A stretch of 64,000 nt of DNA. Origin: Tanytarsus gracilentus (Eukaryota > Arthropoda > Insecta > Diptera > Chironomidae). The DNA lies in assembly GCA_038502055.1 (NCBI GenBank), contig JAXRKN010000039.1, positions 930,001 to 994,000 on the forward strand, in the 5' to 3' direction. Numbering within the stretch: the stretch's first letter is position 1; each line of letters opens with the position of its first letter. Under the pieces are notes generated by a model that did no database searches, was not told the origin of the DNA, and saw only the letters and a program-made list of their open reading frames with translations. Of this stretch, positions 48,401-61,164 are shown piece after piece. The position numbers and the translations under genes were made by a program.

Positions 48401-51400
48401 CAAAAGAGAAACTGCCACGCAAAATATCTTTCTTTTGACAATGACGCATTTCGGAAATGCTTTTGACAAACAAAGGAAGTTTTTGGATATGTGCAACAGG
48501 AAACAAAATTTGAAAGGGATTTTTTTTTGTATTTTGAGGGGAAAAATTTATTTCTAATTCTATTCAAACAGAAACCATGAGCAAATAAATTGATTCGGTT
48601 CGTGAATGTGTATCGAATTTTGTGTACACATAAGGCACTGATTTTCCTTCTCGTCTCACATTTCCATGTTTTCATTTGTTTGATTTTGTAAGGTGAACAA
48701 ACTTCAGGTAAAAAGTTGAATTAAAATGATTTGAAAACGTTTAATTTTGGGAAAAAAATTTGATTTAAAACTCATCAAAGTGTTTTGAATTATTTTTTTA
48801 GTAACTCATTCGATAACATTTATTCACGTCTCCAGGAAAATCTTCAAATTAAAGGAGTTTATATTTATAATAAATCAATAAATTTGAGTCATGACACAAA
48901 ATCTGGTTGACCAACATTGAAATTGATTGAAATAAATTAATTTCTCATTGAATTTTTTAAAAAGTGCTATCAACACTAAAGATTGAGTGCGTCAGCTTCG
49001 AGTATACGCATAAATTTAATTAAATTGACATTTGAGAATTAAATTCTTGTGGGTAGGTGTCAATTGATCATAAATCAATGCATGAGTAAAATATTTCTCC
49101 AAATTTTTAATTTTGAAATTCCAAAAAACTCTCCTTGAAAATTTTTTGTTGAAGAAGCAGCTTGAAATCATTTCACGATAATTTTAAGAATAAATAAAAT
49201 TATTTGGTTTATTGTGGTCGCACGTTCTTCAAACATCAGCTGCATTGTTATCGATTGCGTAGAAATAAATTGAGAACTATTTAGGTAAAAAATTTTGAAA
49301 TATTTACGAAGTTCATTGTACTACAGTCATAGAAGATAAATGCAGATAAAGTCTCAAATTTTTGATACTCATTAAAATTTGATAATGATTTTTATGAAAA
49401 TTCATCGTGAGTCCTAATAATAATTCTCGAACTATCATGTAGAAATAAATCAATTGAGAAAATGATTCAAATCGACAACAAAAGCAAATAATTTAATCAA
49501 TTTTTTGCTGTGTTTCATAAACTACTCGCATGATGATGACAAAAAGCTTTTAGGTCATCAAAAGGTTGTCCGAGTTTGTACTTACGTGTGCACTCATTAA
49601 TTAATGCGATGCTGATTGTGTTGATTAGTGATTTTTTTATTAAAATATTTCTTCTTCATTTTTATTTATTGGAAAATTGTGAGTCTATTTGGAATTATGT
49701 TACGTTTCTAATATTTTTGAAAAAAAAATTAATTTTACAGAAATAAGTTAACATAATCAGCCCAAAATCCCAAAAAAATCTCATATTTACAACACTTTGA
49801 ATCATTTCTTTAAAATCTCTTATCAGTCTGCAGATATTTCGCTTAAAAACTCTCGCATCTACACGCATATTCAGAACGATTGTAAGCTCAACATTCATTC
49901 ATAAAAAATTTGGGTTAAATGATAAGGTCAAATTTATTTATTGTGTATGTTACTCATCATCAGACTGAGTATAAGAAAGAGTAAAGAGTTTTTAAGAGAG
50001 AAAGAGAATTAAATTTATTTAGCTTGAGTGTATGTAATTTTTAGTAAGCCTATAAATATTAAAATTTCGTCTGTTTAAAAATATTGAAACTCTGGATGCA
50101 TTATTTTTGCTGGGTTTGTGGTTTTTATCCCGAATTTTTTTTGGTGTTAAAATTTATTTTTCTATTTGTGTTTTTTTGAAATAGAAGGGATAATTTTTTT
50201 ATTATAGAACAAGTTAGTTTCGATTTAAAACAAAGGTTTAAAAGTGCCGATTATTTCACAAGAAATAATTTTTATGCAAAGTGTGAAAATTGGGAAGATT
50301 TTCCTTTTTTTAAATGAAATCCCGTTTTGGGGATCGGGGGATGGGGTTAAAAATTTTTTTTATTGGGAAAAAAAAAAAAAAAAAATATAAAAACATATCT
50401 TAAGTCTTAGAAAATGACCTTCTCTCTTTTAACAGTTCTTATCACTTATGTTGGGTTGTCTAACTCTCCTTAATCTTCTTAAAATATAAAAAAAAGTCTG
50501 TCCATAAATTTTCATAGACTGATAACTGAAAGTGCTTTATGACAGAAAGACTGATAAAAGTTATTAACGAATTTCTGATTTAATAAATTTTATTCCATGC
50601 CTCTTTATAAATAGAAATGTGAGTTTTGTTAATAAGGAAGCTACGAATTATAAAAAATTTAAAATTAGGTAAATTAGGTATTCATGATTGCGTCCTATGA
50701 ATTTCAGAAAAAAATTTCACAATGAATTGAAAAATATACCGAGTTTTAAAAAGGACACACACAAAGAAATTTTTATGATGTTGAAATACAAAAAGTGACC
50801 TGCATAGAGAGAGAAACACACTTCCTTTCTTAAGAAATCTCTGCAACATTTTGTGCATTTTCAGTCCTTTTTAATTGCTGCAGTTCATGTTGCCCTGTTA
50901 CAAAGTCCTTCTTTTTTATCTTCAAATTCATTTCATAACATTAAGAATTTTTTTATTCGTCGAAGAGATTTATGTTAACATTTCCAACCTTCTTTTCTCA
51001 AATCATAAAGATGATATTCAGATCAAACATTATTACGTAAATTTGTCACGAAAATCAAAAGTTTTGTTGTGACACTTACCAAGTTTTCATGAAATGCAGC
51101 AAAACTTTATTAGAAAAAAATATCCTTAAATTTTCTTACCTACGAATGTCGCATATTTATTGAAGAAAACTACCTGCATGACGATCATGAAAAGAAGCAA
51201 ACATGCAGGCACAAGTTAGAGTTTATGTCTATCATGACGTTTCCTTTGACACATTCAAAATGCAATTCTTTTCAGCTGGATCCATTACACAAAGAATTCA
51301 CCGCAAAAATTGTTTGATCAATATCAAACCTAAAGAGTCGCATAGAGTTCAAAATTTATGCAGTCAGCAGTGCCACCATTGAGAATATTTTCAATGTCAA

Positions 51401-51610
51401 ATCAAGTTCAATAGTGAAATAGAACATAAAACAAAATTATGTTGTGAGCATGAAAACAGATGTTGCAGTGCATTTTCGACAGAGATTTTAAATGAAGTCG
51501 TAGTGTGATGATTTTTATGTCCCTATGGAACTGTTTGAGAGAGGGGAAATGTTTGAGGAATTTTCAATTAAAAACAAGATGGGTCTGCAAACGGCGTTGC
51601 CATTTCCAAT
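45438..51610. other. gene-free stretch between Inx1 and repeat element C
   Basis: The first part is probably 5' UTR and regulatory DNA of Inx1. In the remaining 6 kb I find no supported exon or RNA gene. A G- and homopolymer-rich patch lies at 50100-50390. Confidence 0.35.
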
Positions 51611-52768
51611 AGCTCCGCTGTCTTAGATTAGTACCCCATAGTTCTGAAAAATGGACATTAGTGGCACTCGTGGCCGACCATGATGGACATTCCTCAAAAA
51701 TCGTCAGTGTCAATCAATTCCTGATGCAATGACGAGTTCAACGACATACATCAAGCCATAGTTCTGAAAAATGGACATTAGTGGCACTCCTGGTCGGCCA
51801 TGATGGACATTTCTCAAAAATCGTCAATGCCAATCGATTCCTGATGCAATGACGAATTCAACGACATACATGAAGCATAGTTCTGAAAAATGGACATTAG
51901 TGGCACTCGTGGCCGACCATGATCGACATTCCTCAAAAATCTTCAATTTCACTCGATTCCCGATGCAATCACGAGTTCAACGACATACATGAAGCCATAG
52001 TTCTGAAAAAATCGATATTAGTGGCACTCGTGGCCGACCATGATGGACACTCCTCAAAAATCGTCAATGTCAATCGATTTCTGATGCAATGACGAGTTCA
52101 ACGACATACATGAAGCCATAGTTCTAAAAAATGGACATTAGTGGCACTCCTGGCCGACTATGATGGACATTCCTCAAAAATCGTCGATGTCAATCGTTCC
52201 TGATGCAATTACGAGTTCAACGATACCATGAAGCCATAGTTCTGAAAAATGGACATTAGTGGCCTCCTGGCCGTCCATGATGGACACTCTTAAAAATAAT
52301 CAATGTCAATCGATTCCTGATGCAATGACGGTTCAACGATACCCATGAAGCCATATAAGAGAAAATTTGTATGAAAAAGACATTTTTGCACTCAGGGACG
52401 GTCCTTGAAGGGTCATACCTCAAAACTAAATCTTCTTGCCAACTAGAACCAAAACCCGACTTTAGCCACAAACCCGAATCAAATCCAACAAGCCGTTCTT
52501 GAGATATGGCGTTCACTAAGATCGTAAGAAAGTGAGAAAGTGAGAAAGTGAGAAAGTGAGAAAGTGAGAAAGTAAGAAAGTAAGATGACTTAAATGGCTC
52601 TAACTCCTCGTAGAAGCAACCGATTTCAAATCTGTTTTCGCCAGTTTGTAGGGTTTGACTAGACCTATCATTTGAGCTTTGTTTTGATATTGCACAATGT
52701 AATGTCTTGGCACTAGGGGCCAAAACTGGTTTTGGAAAAATCCAAAATTAATATATAGCGGAGCTATA
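51611..52768 (-). repeat. repeat element C: 11-bp inverted ends, ~120-bp tandem units and an 8-bp microsatellite
   Basis: Ends are ATAGCTCCGCT near 51610-51620 and AGCGGAGCTAT near 52756-52766. Inside are six units of 118-121 bp starting CATAGTTCTGAAAAATGGAC at 51637, 51757, 51876, 51996, 52117 and 52235, then a unique part, then GTGAGAAA repeated (about 52525-52585). The sequence around 52290-52375 is the reverse complement of the core of repeats A and B (CATGAAGCCATATAAGAGAA), so C is the same family in inverted orientation with different ends. No transposase is visible. Confidence 0.8.
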
Positions 52769-55102
52769 ATAATTTGGATTAACCTTGGGATAATTCGAAA
52801 AAAATTAAAATTTTAACCAAATTTTTTTCTGTGCTAATTATTTTTCTCGCCAGTTAAGAAATTTACATTTTACATAATTTATTCTTAACAAACAACTAGA
52901 GAAAACTGGAAATTTTTAAAACAGCATTCGTCTCCCTGCAGCTCCCGCCATTGAAACCAGTGTCAGCATCTAATTAATGCTTGAGTAAAAATGAAAAATT
53001 GTTCTCGAGATGTTTGTCATCCGATAACATTTTTTTCCTTTAAAACGTGATTTTTTCAACTACAAGAAATGAATCGACGAAATATTTATTTCTCGAAATT
53101 CAATTGCGACTAAAAATGGAATTTTCAAATATCTCCAATTGTTTTATGTCCACGAAAAGACATTTTTTTCATGTGAGAAATGCAGAAAGAAATTTTTTCT
53201 CCGCTCTTGGTGTACGTGACTTGAAACATGCTGTATGTACGTCACATACAGTCCTTTTCATTTCTCTATGTCTCGTTTTCTATTAAAACGATCGAACTCT
53301 TTCATCATTTTTCGCCTCGAGGCTCTAATTTGAGTTTTTAATATGAGAATAAATATTTTTCATTGCAATTTTCAATTTATTAGAGGGAATAATTATTTTG
53401 GATTATTGATGAGTGATATAATTGTAGTTGCAATAGTATGAATGTAATATAAAAATTCTTAAATGTCTTGAGAAAATTTTAACAGTTATTTTTAATTTTA
53501 AATGCACAAGTCAATCCCAAATTTTTTTGTTCGTTTTAATCTCATTCGGTTATGGACCACGACAGAATTTCAAGAGCATAAGGACAAGTCTTTGTTTTTC
53601 AATTTCTTCTTGCACATTTTCGACTCGTTTAATAAAAAGAATTTTTCATTATTTCATTTTAAATTTTTCTTCACCGCTTTTGGCTATTTTATCATCTCAA
53701 CGAAACAAGCCCATCGCATTCTTACTCTTTCTCTCTTGATTCAAGACAACAAGAGCGTTTTAAATTGAAGCAAAAATCGAATAAAAAAACTGGTTTCACT
53801 GACTCCAGCACAGCAGCAATAAATCTTTTCCAAGCGATTTTTTGTGTACACAATTGAATATCAAGTACCGAGCTCTGTAAAACCGCTGACTATTACAATA
53901 AAAATTCTGAATGTTATTGCATGAGTGCGGTCAGAATTTTTATAAAACTTTTAGTTTGAAAGACTTTGGTCAGGCGGAAAAAGGGGATGGTCATTTTCAA
54001 CTTTGAGGACTGCACTTTTGTATACAAATTTATACAACACAAATTTATTTTTTTATTAAATTAATTTTATTTATTTAAATTCTGAATTACCATCCCTGGT
54101 CTCACGCGTTCGACGATTTGCACCGATCACAAGCAATTTTTGCAACGCGCTTGTATAATGTGTGGTGAACAACACCTTTGGAAACAACACTGCCACGATA
54201 ACAATGCAACTTTTTTCTATTTTTTTTAATACCGAGAATTCTCATCTATGCAAAATATCTCATGCAATGAATAATTTTCTCACTGTTGATTCAGTTGTAA
54301 ATATAATTTTATGCGACAATTCAAGCGAATGTGGAGCAATTTTCTTACCCATCAATCGCAATTAATTTCACATGCGAGTTTTTAATTATTCATAATTGAA
54401 TTAGTTGCATAAGTTATTTTTAGCTTACAATTGACTGTGATAAATGTTCAATTGAAATCACTTGACACTGAAAAATATTCGTGGGCAATTGATTGCGAAT
54501 TCACTAAGAAGAAAATTGAGAATTAATGCTGGAATTTACGAAGCACCTTAAATGGCCTCAAGGTGAAGTTTTATTCATGATTTAGATGCCATATAAGAAT
54601 GTGTTAGATTTCTTGAGGAAATTGTAAACAATTGAAAGTAACTTGAACACCAAAAATTATTTACCCTTTTTAAATCAAGCGAAATCACTTAAAGATCTTC
54701 TGATAACAACAATTTAAAAAGCTCTGCAATGTAAGTGGGGTTCATTGCACTTTAGTGACCTCAAAGAGCGGGAAGAACAGCGAAGAAAATTTCCAACAAG
54801 CGAGAGGAGAAAGAACATTTTAACTTCGTATATGGTAATGAAGTGAATGCCTAGAAGATGAGAAATACAGCATACGAATGATGAATGAAATGTGCTCAAA
54901 TTTTATGTTCACTGCTTTAGAAATTCACAAGTGGCAATTGAACGCAACGACGAAGAATTGATAAGTGGCGTTAAAAACTAGTTTGAAGTGCACTCAAATT
55001 CAGTTGAGAGTTGACTCTTTATGGGCTGTTAATTGATGACTCAAGTCACGTTTTTTATTTCTAAATATTCACAAATTTAATAAATCACAGTAAACTATTT
55101 TT
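52769..55102. other. gene-free stretch
   Basis: No supported gene. Open frames near 53502-53768 are AT-driven and overlap each other in two frames. Confidence 0.35.
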
Positions 55103-57128
55103 TCACGCAAATTTTACTCTTTTGTCATTCACCGCAATCAAAGGACTCACAGGGCCATTTTCCATGTCTAGAGAATTTAAACTGTGTCCTTCACTCATTC
55201 CCTCACTTTCCTCTTCCTCCTCTTCAATGTTAAGTTTCTCAGACAAACTATCACCGTCACTGTGCTGATAAATCATGGAGTTTCTCTCGCTCTGTATCTC
55301 AGGAATTATGTGTTCGAGCAGCATCTGGCGAAACAAGTAAGGTTCCATGTTTCGGGCTAAGTAATACAAAAATAACCAATCCGAAAAATAAAATTCGTTG
55401 GTAACAACGCAAACATCCCATGGATTCATCTTGCCGGGGCATGCGAATGAAAAAATGAAGCCATTAAAAGCGTTTGATCTGTTGTGGTGGAATTACCATA
55501 AACTTTTAAAATTAAATTTAAAGAAAAACCCATTAATGCTTACCTCGAATGAAGACATATTGTAAGTAAGCGCCACGATAGAGATAAGAATGAGACAATC
55601 AGCAAAATGCAATACCAGAACCACAGAAATATGAAAATTTTCTCGTTAACTACGTTGAGAGCCATTACACAAAGAGCTATAAGGAAACAAGTAAATTAAC
55701 TGCTTAACCATAAGAAATTTAATTTTATCACCGTCGTGCTTTTGTATGCTGCCTGAAGCACCATATTTGTGAAAGTGGCATTTGGTGACTTTCGGAAACA
55801 CAATGTCAAGTGTATCCATAATGCCCAAGAAATCATCCTGAATGAAATCTATGCCAAGTCTAAGAAATTGTCGACCGAGAAAAAGGTGTGTCAAATAAAT
55901 TTGCAAACACACGTTGAGGAGGTTTAAAATTTCACAAAGAATCATTTTGAAAGCCCAAAACTTATTGACTGTGATGTGTCGCATAAATGCCATTTTTATC
56001 GTTTTGATCTATTTTAAGGAGAAATTTGATACTTCTAAATTCACTTGTTGATTTCTCTCACCTTTTTGTCGATTGTCGGCTTCGCATAAATTACGTAATC
56101 TTTATTCACTTTTAAGTCTTCTTCACCCTGAATGAACCGTGACAAAATTGCCCGTTGAAGTCCATCAACTAATTTTTTAATCTTGCCACCCTCCCACGTG
56201 CGCCAAAGAAGGTGTGGAAGATAGAAGAAAATTGCTTGTGCAAAAAGTACAAATGGAACCCATTGATAGTAAGCGTGATGTTTAATTTGGTCATCGGGAT
56301 ACACTGGTCCTATTCCCGGATGTGGTAGAGCTCCCTTCTGCAGCATACTTTCATTTAAATGTCGAATCTGTGAGTTAAAATTATTATTTTGTGACATCCG
56401 CAATGTTGCGTATAGTTCTAATAGCTTACAATCGTAAATGTGGTTGTAAAGAAGCAGAATGTGTTGATAACGTGTTCGGGAATGGTTGGTGCACCTCCAG
56501 TCATGCATCGTATATGTTCTCCGATGTAAGAGCTTGAAAAATAGTTTATGAACTTTAAAAAATGAAACATCACAGTGTCATTCTCTAATGAACTAATTAT
56601 CAAGTAAATTCCTTAGTAAGTGCCCTCACTTCCAATAATTGCATCAACATTACACAGTAATTTAATTGATACCTGCATTTTCCTCATAGAAAAAAGTTCG
56701 CGCTCTGTTCAAAACCAAACCGCAATTAAACCCATGTCAACACGCTGTTTCACATAAATTTTCCTCATTCACTCACGTTTAGTGTCATAAATAAGTTTTT
56801 TTCTCTACGATAATGTTAGATAAGAGGAAGTGCTACATTTAAAGCCCGCGTAAAATTCAGACCTGATGGAAACGTGATTAAGTCATTGACAAGAATTTTT
56901 TTCTGATACATGTAGATTGAAATTTTTAAAACCTTAGATGTCAAAATCGTTGATATTAATAAAATAAATTTAAAAAAGTTAAACTCACCGTGAAGTCACC
57001 AGGATTGTGCAGACTAGTAATATTAAAAAAGTCGCTCGATAATGAAACTTAAATCCTAAATTATCAATATTAACTGTCTTCGCCTTAAACTTTAAGTGGG
57101 GTGCAATTTGTGAGAAATTCGCGATCAT
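55103..57128 (-). CDS. Inx7: innexin 7-like gap-junction protein, 444 aa, six coding exons
   Basis: Coding exons: 57128-56989, 56532-56430, 56367-56062, 56008-55732, 55676-55544, 55478-55103. The start MIANFSQIAPHLKFK leads into the first membrane segment, then SYIGEHIRCM and NTFCFFTTTFTI, YYQWVPFVLF (114-123), a long cytoplasmic loop, DIVFPKVTKCHFHKYG, and the fourth segment NVVNEKIFIFLWFWY. The C-terminal tail is long and acidic (a run of Glu near EEEEEESEGMS), as in fly Inx7. The end of exon 3 was set at AAG|GTGAGA because this keeps the frame; continuing would meet a stop. It forms gap junctions in the plasma membrane. I call it Inx7 from the YQWVPFVLF and TWEGGKIK text and the tail. Confidence 0.9.
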
Positions 57129-60100
57129 TTTTCCTCCTTTCCTAACACAAAACTAGAAAACTAAGCGATAAACGGTCTTGGTAAATGAAGCTATTTTTTC
57201 CATGTCCATTTCATGACTCTACTTTATCTTTTTTCCTCGTCTTTCACTCGCTCACTAATCACACGATGCACATTCCATGTAAAATATGCTCTCTCACTGA
57301 ATTTTCAATTGAATGAATTGAACGTACACGAAAATTAGCCTTTGAGTGCACTCCGCTCTTTCTAAACCGACCAGAACATTACAATAAACTGCGAGTGATT
57401 TTAAAAGTTTATAATTTTCGTGTTTGGTTGGTAATTTTTAGGGAAAACATATGCGCTATTGATGGAGGTGTGTGTAAACTCACTCATACGGTGCTCATTA
57501 TATTACTTTTACTTGTTGTTATATCGACAATCGCTGATGTACTAAAAGAAGCCCCTTTGATGATCTTTAAAAGTGTAACGAAGTCAATTTCTCAATTTCT
57601 GTCTAAAAAAAATAATTGTCTTTGTGTCTACACACACACAAATTTTGTAGAACAGTCATAATTGATCACAATGATATCATGAGCCGGGGATGAAAGCTTT
57701 GGACATGAAAATTTAAAATTTTCACAGATTTTAAATCTTTAAAAATTAGAGTCTTAAAAAATATTCAAAGAATTTTGTCTACCCCTTTAATGACATCCTA
57801 CATTATCACTTACGCTCCTCACATGTGCATTTATCACGCGAAAACATCATTGATAACAAGTAAAACGTGTGAGTGAAACTTTGAGAGCTTAATCTATACC
57901 CACACTTCTGAAATTGTCACAAAGCTCCAGTATGATAAGAAAATTCAATTAAAATCACAGCTAGACATTTTTATGATGATAATGATGATCCTTTAAGTCG
58001 CTTTAATTAATTGCAAAAAGAATTTGATAAAATACCGATCGCGTAAAATTGCACTGATTTTTCTTAAAATTATTTTATTCCTTGGACTTTTTAGATATTA
58101 AAAGTTTAACCAAAAATATTTTTCAGAACTAGTTCTATAAATTGTTAATTTCGTCATCAACCCATAAAATAATTCGTCACGCTTTCGGCATAGGCAAAGG
58201 TAAATAAAACAATTATAATTCATTTCTTATCATTCCCGAAAAAAGAACATTTGTTTGAAAAATAAAGTCAGTGAGTCATTTCATCATCAAATTGATTTCA
58301 AGTGCACAAAGTCAACACTGCAAGATCATAATTGGAGCATCGAGAATAAAATTAGATTTCTAGGTGTTCTCGAAAGCCAAATAAGTATTTCATAATCCTC
58401 CGTAAAGTCCTGACTTTATTGAATGCATTTTCTAGCTCAAAATCAATTTCATATCATCAGAAATGTCGCAAGCGTGTGTGGAAATGCACTAAATTTCAAT
58501 TAACAATGTTTGTCGCATAAGCTAATAAACAACAATCATGTGAGTTGATGTAAAATTTAAAAAAGCTCGCGTTGGCATTTGGTCTCTCTCACGTCCGAAA
58601 CGATTGATCAATGAGAATTAATTGTGAACATCTATTTGACCTTGTTACGGAAATGCCATTAATTATGTAATTGCACTCAATGCACCTGCAACCCACGACA
58701 TAATTGTTGAGCAATTTAAGTCGCCACTAACGTGACGCTCTCGGGTGTGTAATAACAGTTTAAAACTTTTAATGTAACTTAGTGATTGTCACTATGTAAA
58801 ATTTTAATTGTTTTGTGCAAATATTGGCTATCGACAAAATTGCTTTTATAGTTTTAATTTTGTTTTCATTCATGAAAATTAATTTATGGACTATCTCGAA
58901 AGAATGTCTAGGGAGTTTCCTGTAATTTCTTGTTTCACACGAAAATGAATACAATTTTTCCTCAATAAAATTAAACTCAATAAATGAGCAATAGTTCTCA
59001 ATTAAGGTTCGGAGATTTTTTGGTGTTTCATCAATCATTTAAGGTGAATCATTCAAGCTAGAGAGAGAAGAAAAATAATTTAAAAATTAATTTCTAATAA
59101 ATAATTTGTAAAATCGCAAGAGTAAAATGTTTTCATTTAAAATCTCATCTCTTGTTGATAAGCAAAATTCTGATTCAATTGTATATAGCGACCTTGAGAG
59201 CATATTAAAAGATTTTTATTGCTCGCCTCTAAGTGAAGTAACACAAGACTATCATTCAACGCTTTGAGTCTTTAAATATTATAAAATGTATCAAGATTTA
59301 AGAAAAACAATAAATTGCTCTTGTTCAGAGTCAAAATAATTTTAATTTGCAATTTTTGACTGAAGTAAAGTCTTCTTTTTGCAAATCGCCGCGTTTCGCA
59401 TGAACAACTTACAAATTAAGAAATTCAATTTTTGTTATGTGTCGCAGAAAACAAAGATTTTTAACTTCATTGTGTCGCCAAAAAAAAGTTTTGAGATTCA
59501 CTGAGAGAAAAAATTTAAAAAAAATTAAGATATTTAAAAACTCGAGATAAAAAAATAATTTCAAATTTTTTTCAGTGCATTCTCATTCTTCTTTTTGACT
59601 CATGAGACCCCATGTAAAGCAAAAAATATATGAAACTGGAAACTTTCGTGACTTTAAAAATTTTCATGCAAGCAAATTAATTATTATTAAGTAAGCGGAC
59701 CTCAATTTTGCGAGTTGCCGAAATGAGCATGTACTAAATTTAAAAAAAGGTCGCTTATTCTCTCATAAAAACCATGAACTGCAATTTAATGCAAATTTAC
59801 TCTCGACTGAAGTGACATCGCTCGAGTATTCATTCAATTTAATGAATTATGCTTTTGCAAACAGAATAGAATTGTAATTGGGGACACACGTGTATTCAAT
59901 GTGCTTAATGACAAAAGTATACGCCAATCATCGTTGTATGTACGATTTTTGTGAATCATTAGAAAGACATTCAATGGCTGATTGAGACTCTCGCGCCTTG
60001 ACTGATCCCGTTATGAGTTGAGGAGCGGTCACTATCCAAACTAGTTTTTTTATTGATCGATGCTGCGTGAAGTATGTAAAGAAAGTTTTGTGTGGAGAGA

Positions 60101-61164
60101 AATTTGCATATAGATGTAAAATTTTATTCAGTATAAGACGCATGAAGTTTAAACATGATATTTTTTCTAAAAACTTTCTAGTAAAAACTCTGATAAGAGC
60201 TAGGGATGCATTATGACGCCTCTGAACACGTGGCGTTGTTTTCATAAAATGTTTGCAAAATGAGGAAAATCATCAACAATTCGCAAAGCGATAAAGAGCG
60301 TTTGGAATAAAATTTCTTAAAGATTTTTATCGGTTTAGCGACGAAAATCGTAGACGACACAAAAAATCACGATTTTGAAATATTCTTTTCAGCTTTTTTC
60401 TACCGCGAATTGCAAAAAACAAACAATTTGGTGGCTCTAAAATTGTTTTGTATAAATTATCGAAAAGTTTAGATAGAATTATTCAGAGAAAACTTTAAAA
60501 AGTGACAAAAATGTGTTAGAATAAAAAAATACAATTAAGGTTAAAATAATTTTATTGATTTTAAACCGCATTAAAATTTAAACTTATAATGTAATATAAA
60601 AGGAGCTAGTTACTTCTAGTTTTAGTTACTTTTAAAAACTAATCAAAAAATCTGTAAAAAAATTTAGAATTCCTTGTAGATTAAATTTAAATGTCGCAAA
60701 AGAATTTGAGTTGTAAAATCAATCTTAATGCCAGAGTCACCCTGTTGATTACTAGAATCTTGTGCAGCAGAAGAAGAATGTCTAGCAAAACGCACATTAC
60801 TCAACCTAACACACATAAACGACACATATATGATATATGTAAAAAAGAGAAAGATACAAAGAAACTGGTTTTAGAAACTCCACTAACATACACAAAGCAA
60901 ATTGAAGTTGAGAGAGAATTTCAATACAACATTAAAAATTACTCTTAGTTAGTAAATTTCCCCTCCGTATGCACATTTAACTCCGAGTTGCGAAGTATTT
61001 TTTTGTTGAGCACATTCAGTTTAGTGAGAATTGGAGTCGTGTCTCGTTCAGCGTCTCCTCGATTAAGTTGATCACATTTTATAATTTTTTAAGCCTTAAA
61101 AATTGAATTCTAATCGGTGGAAAGGAAATTTTGCATCGCTCGAAAGTGAAGAAAAAGTGCAGAA
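57129..61164. other. divergent intergenic region between Inx7 and Inx2
   Basis: Four kb separating two innexins transcribed in opposite directions. No gene was found; the frame at 60691-60948 has no domain. A TCAGT initiator-like sequence at 61016-61020, about 145 bp before the Inx2 ATG, may mark the Inx2 start of transcription. Confidence 0.4.

Noticed and set aside
51637..52350. CRISPR-like array of regular repeats
   Set aside because: The units are contiguous ~120-bp tandem repeats without unique spacers, in a eukaryotic genome.
52256..52723. 155-codon minus-strand frame
   Set aside because: Runs through the GTGAGAAA microsatellite of element C, giving SHFLTFSLSHFL; not a gene.
56041..56061. 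Longer end of Inx7 exon 3 (VREINK)
   Set aside because: It leads to a stop, and the donor after it is out of phase with the next exon; AAG|GTGAGA at 56062 keeps the frame.
57395..57661. 88-codon frame with a hydrophobic stretch
   Set aside because: Single hydrophobic segment in AT-rich DNA near the Inx7 promoter; no other support.
60691..60948. 85-codon frame upstream of Inx2
   Set aside because: No signal peptide, domain or splice support; may be chance.
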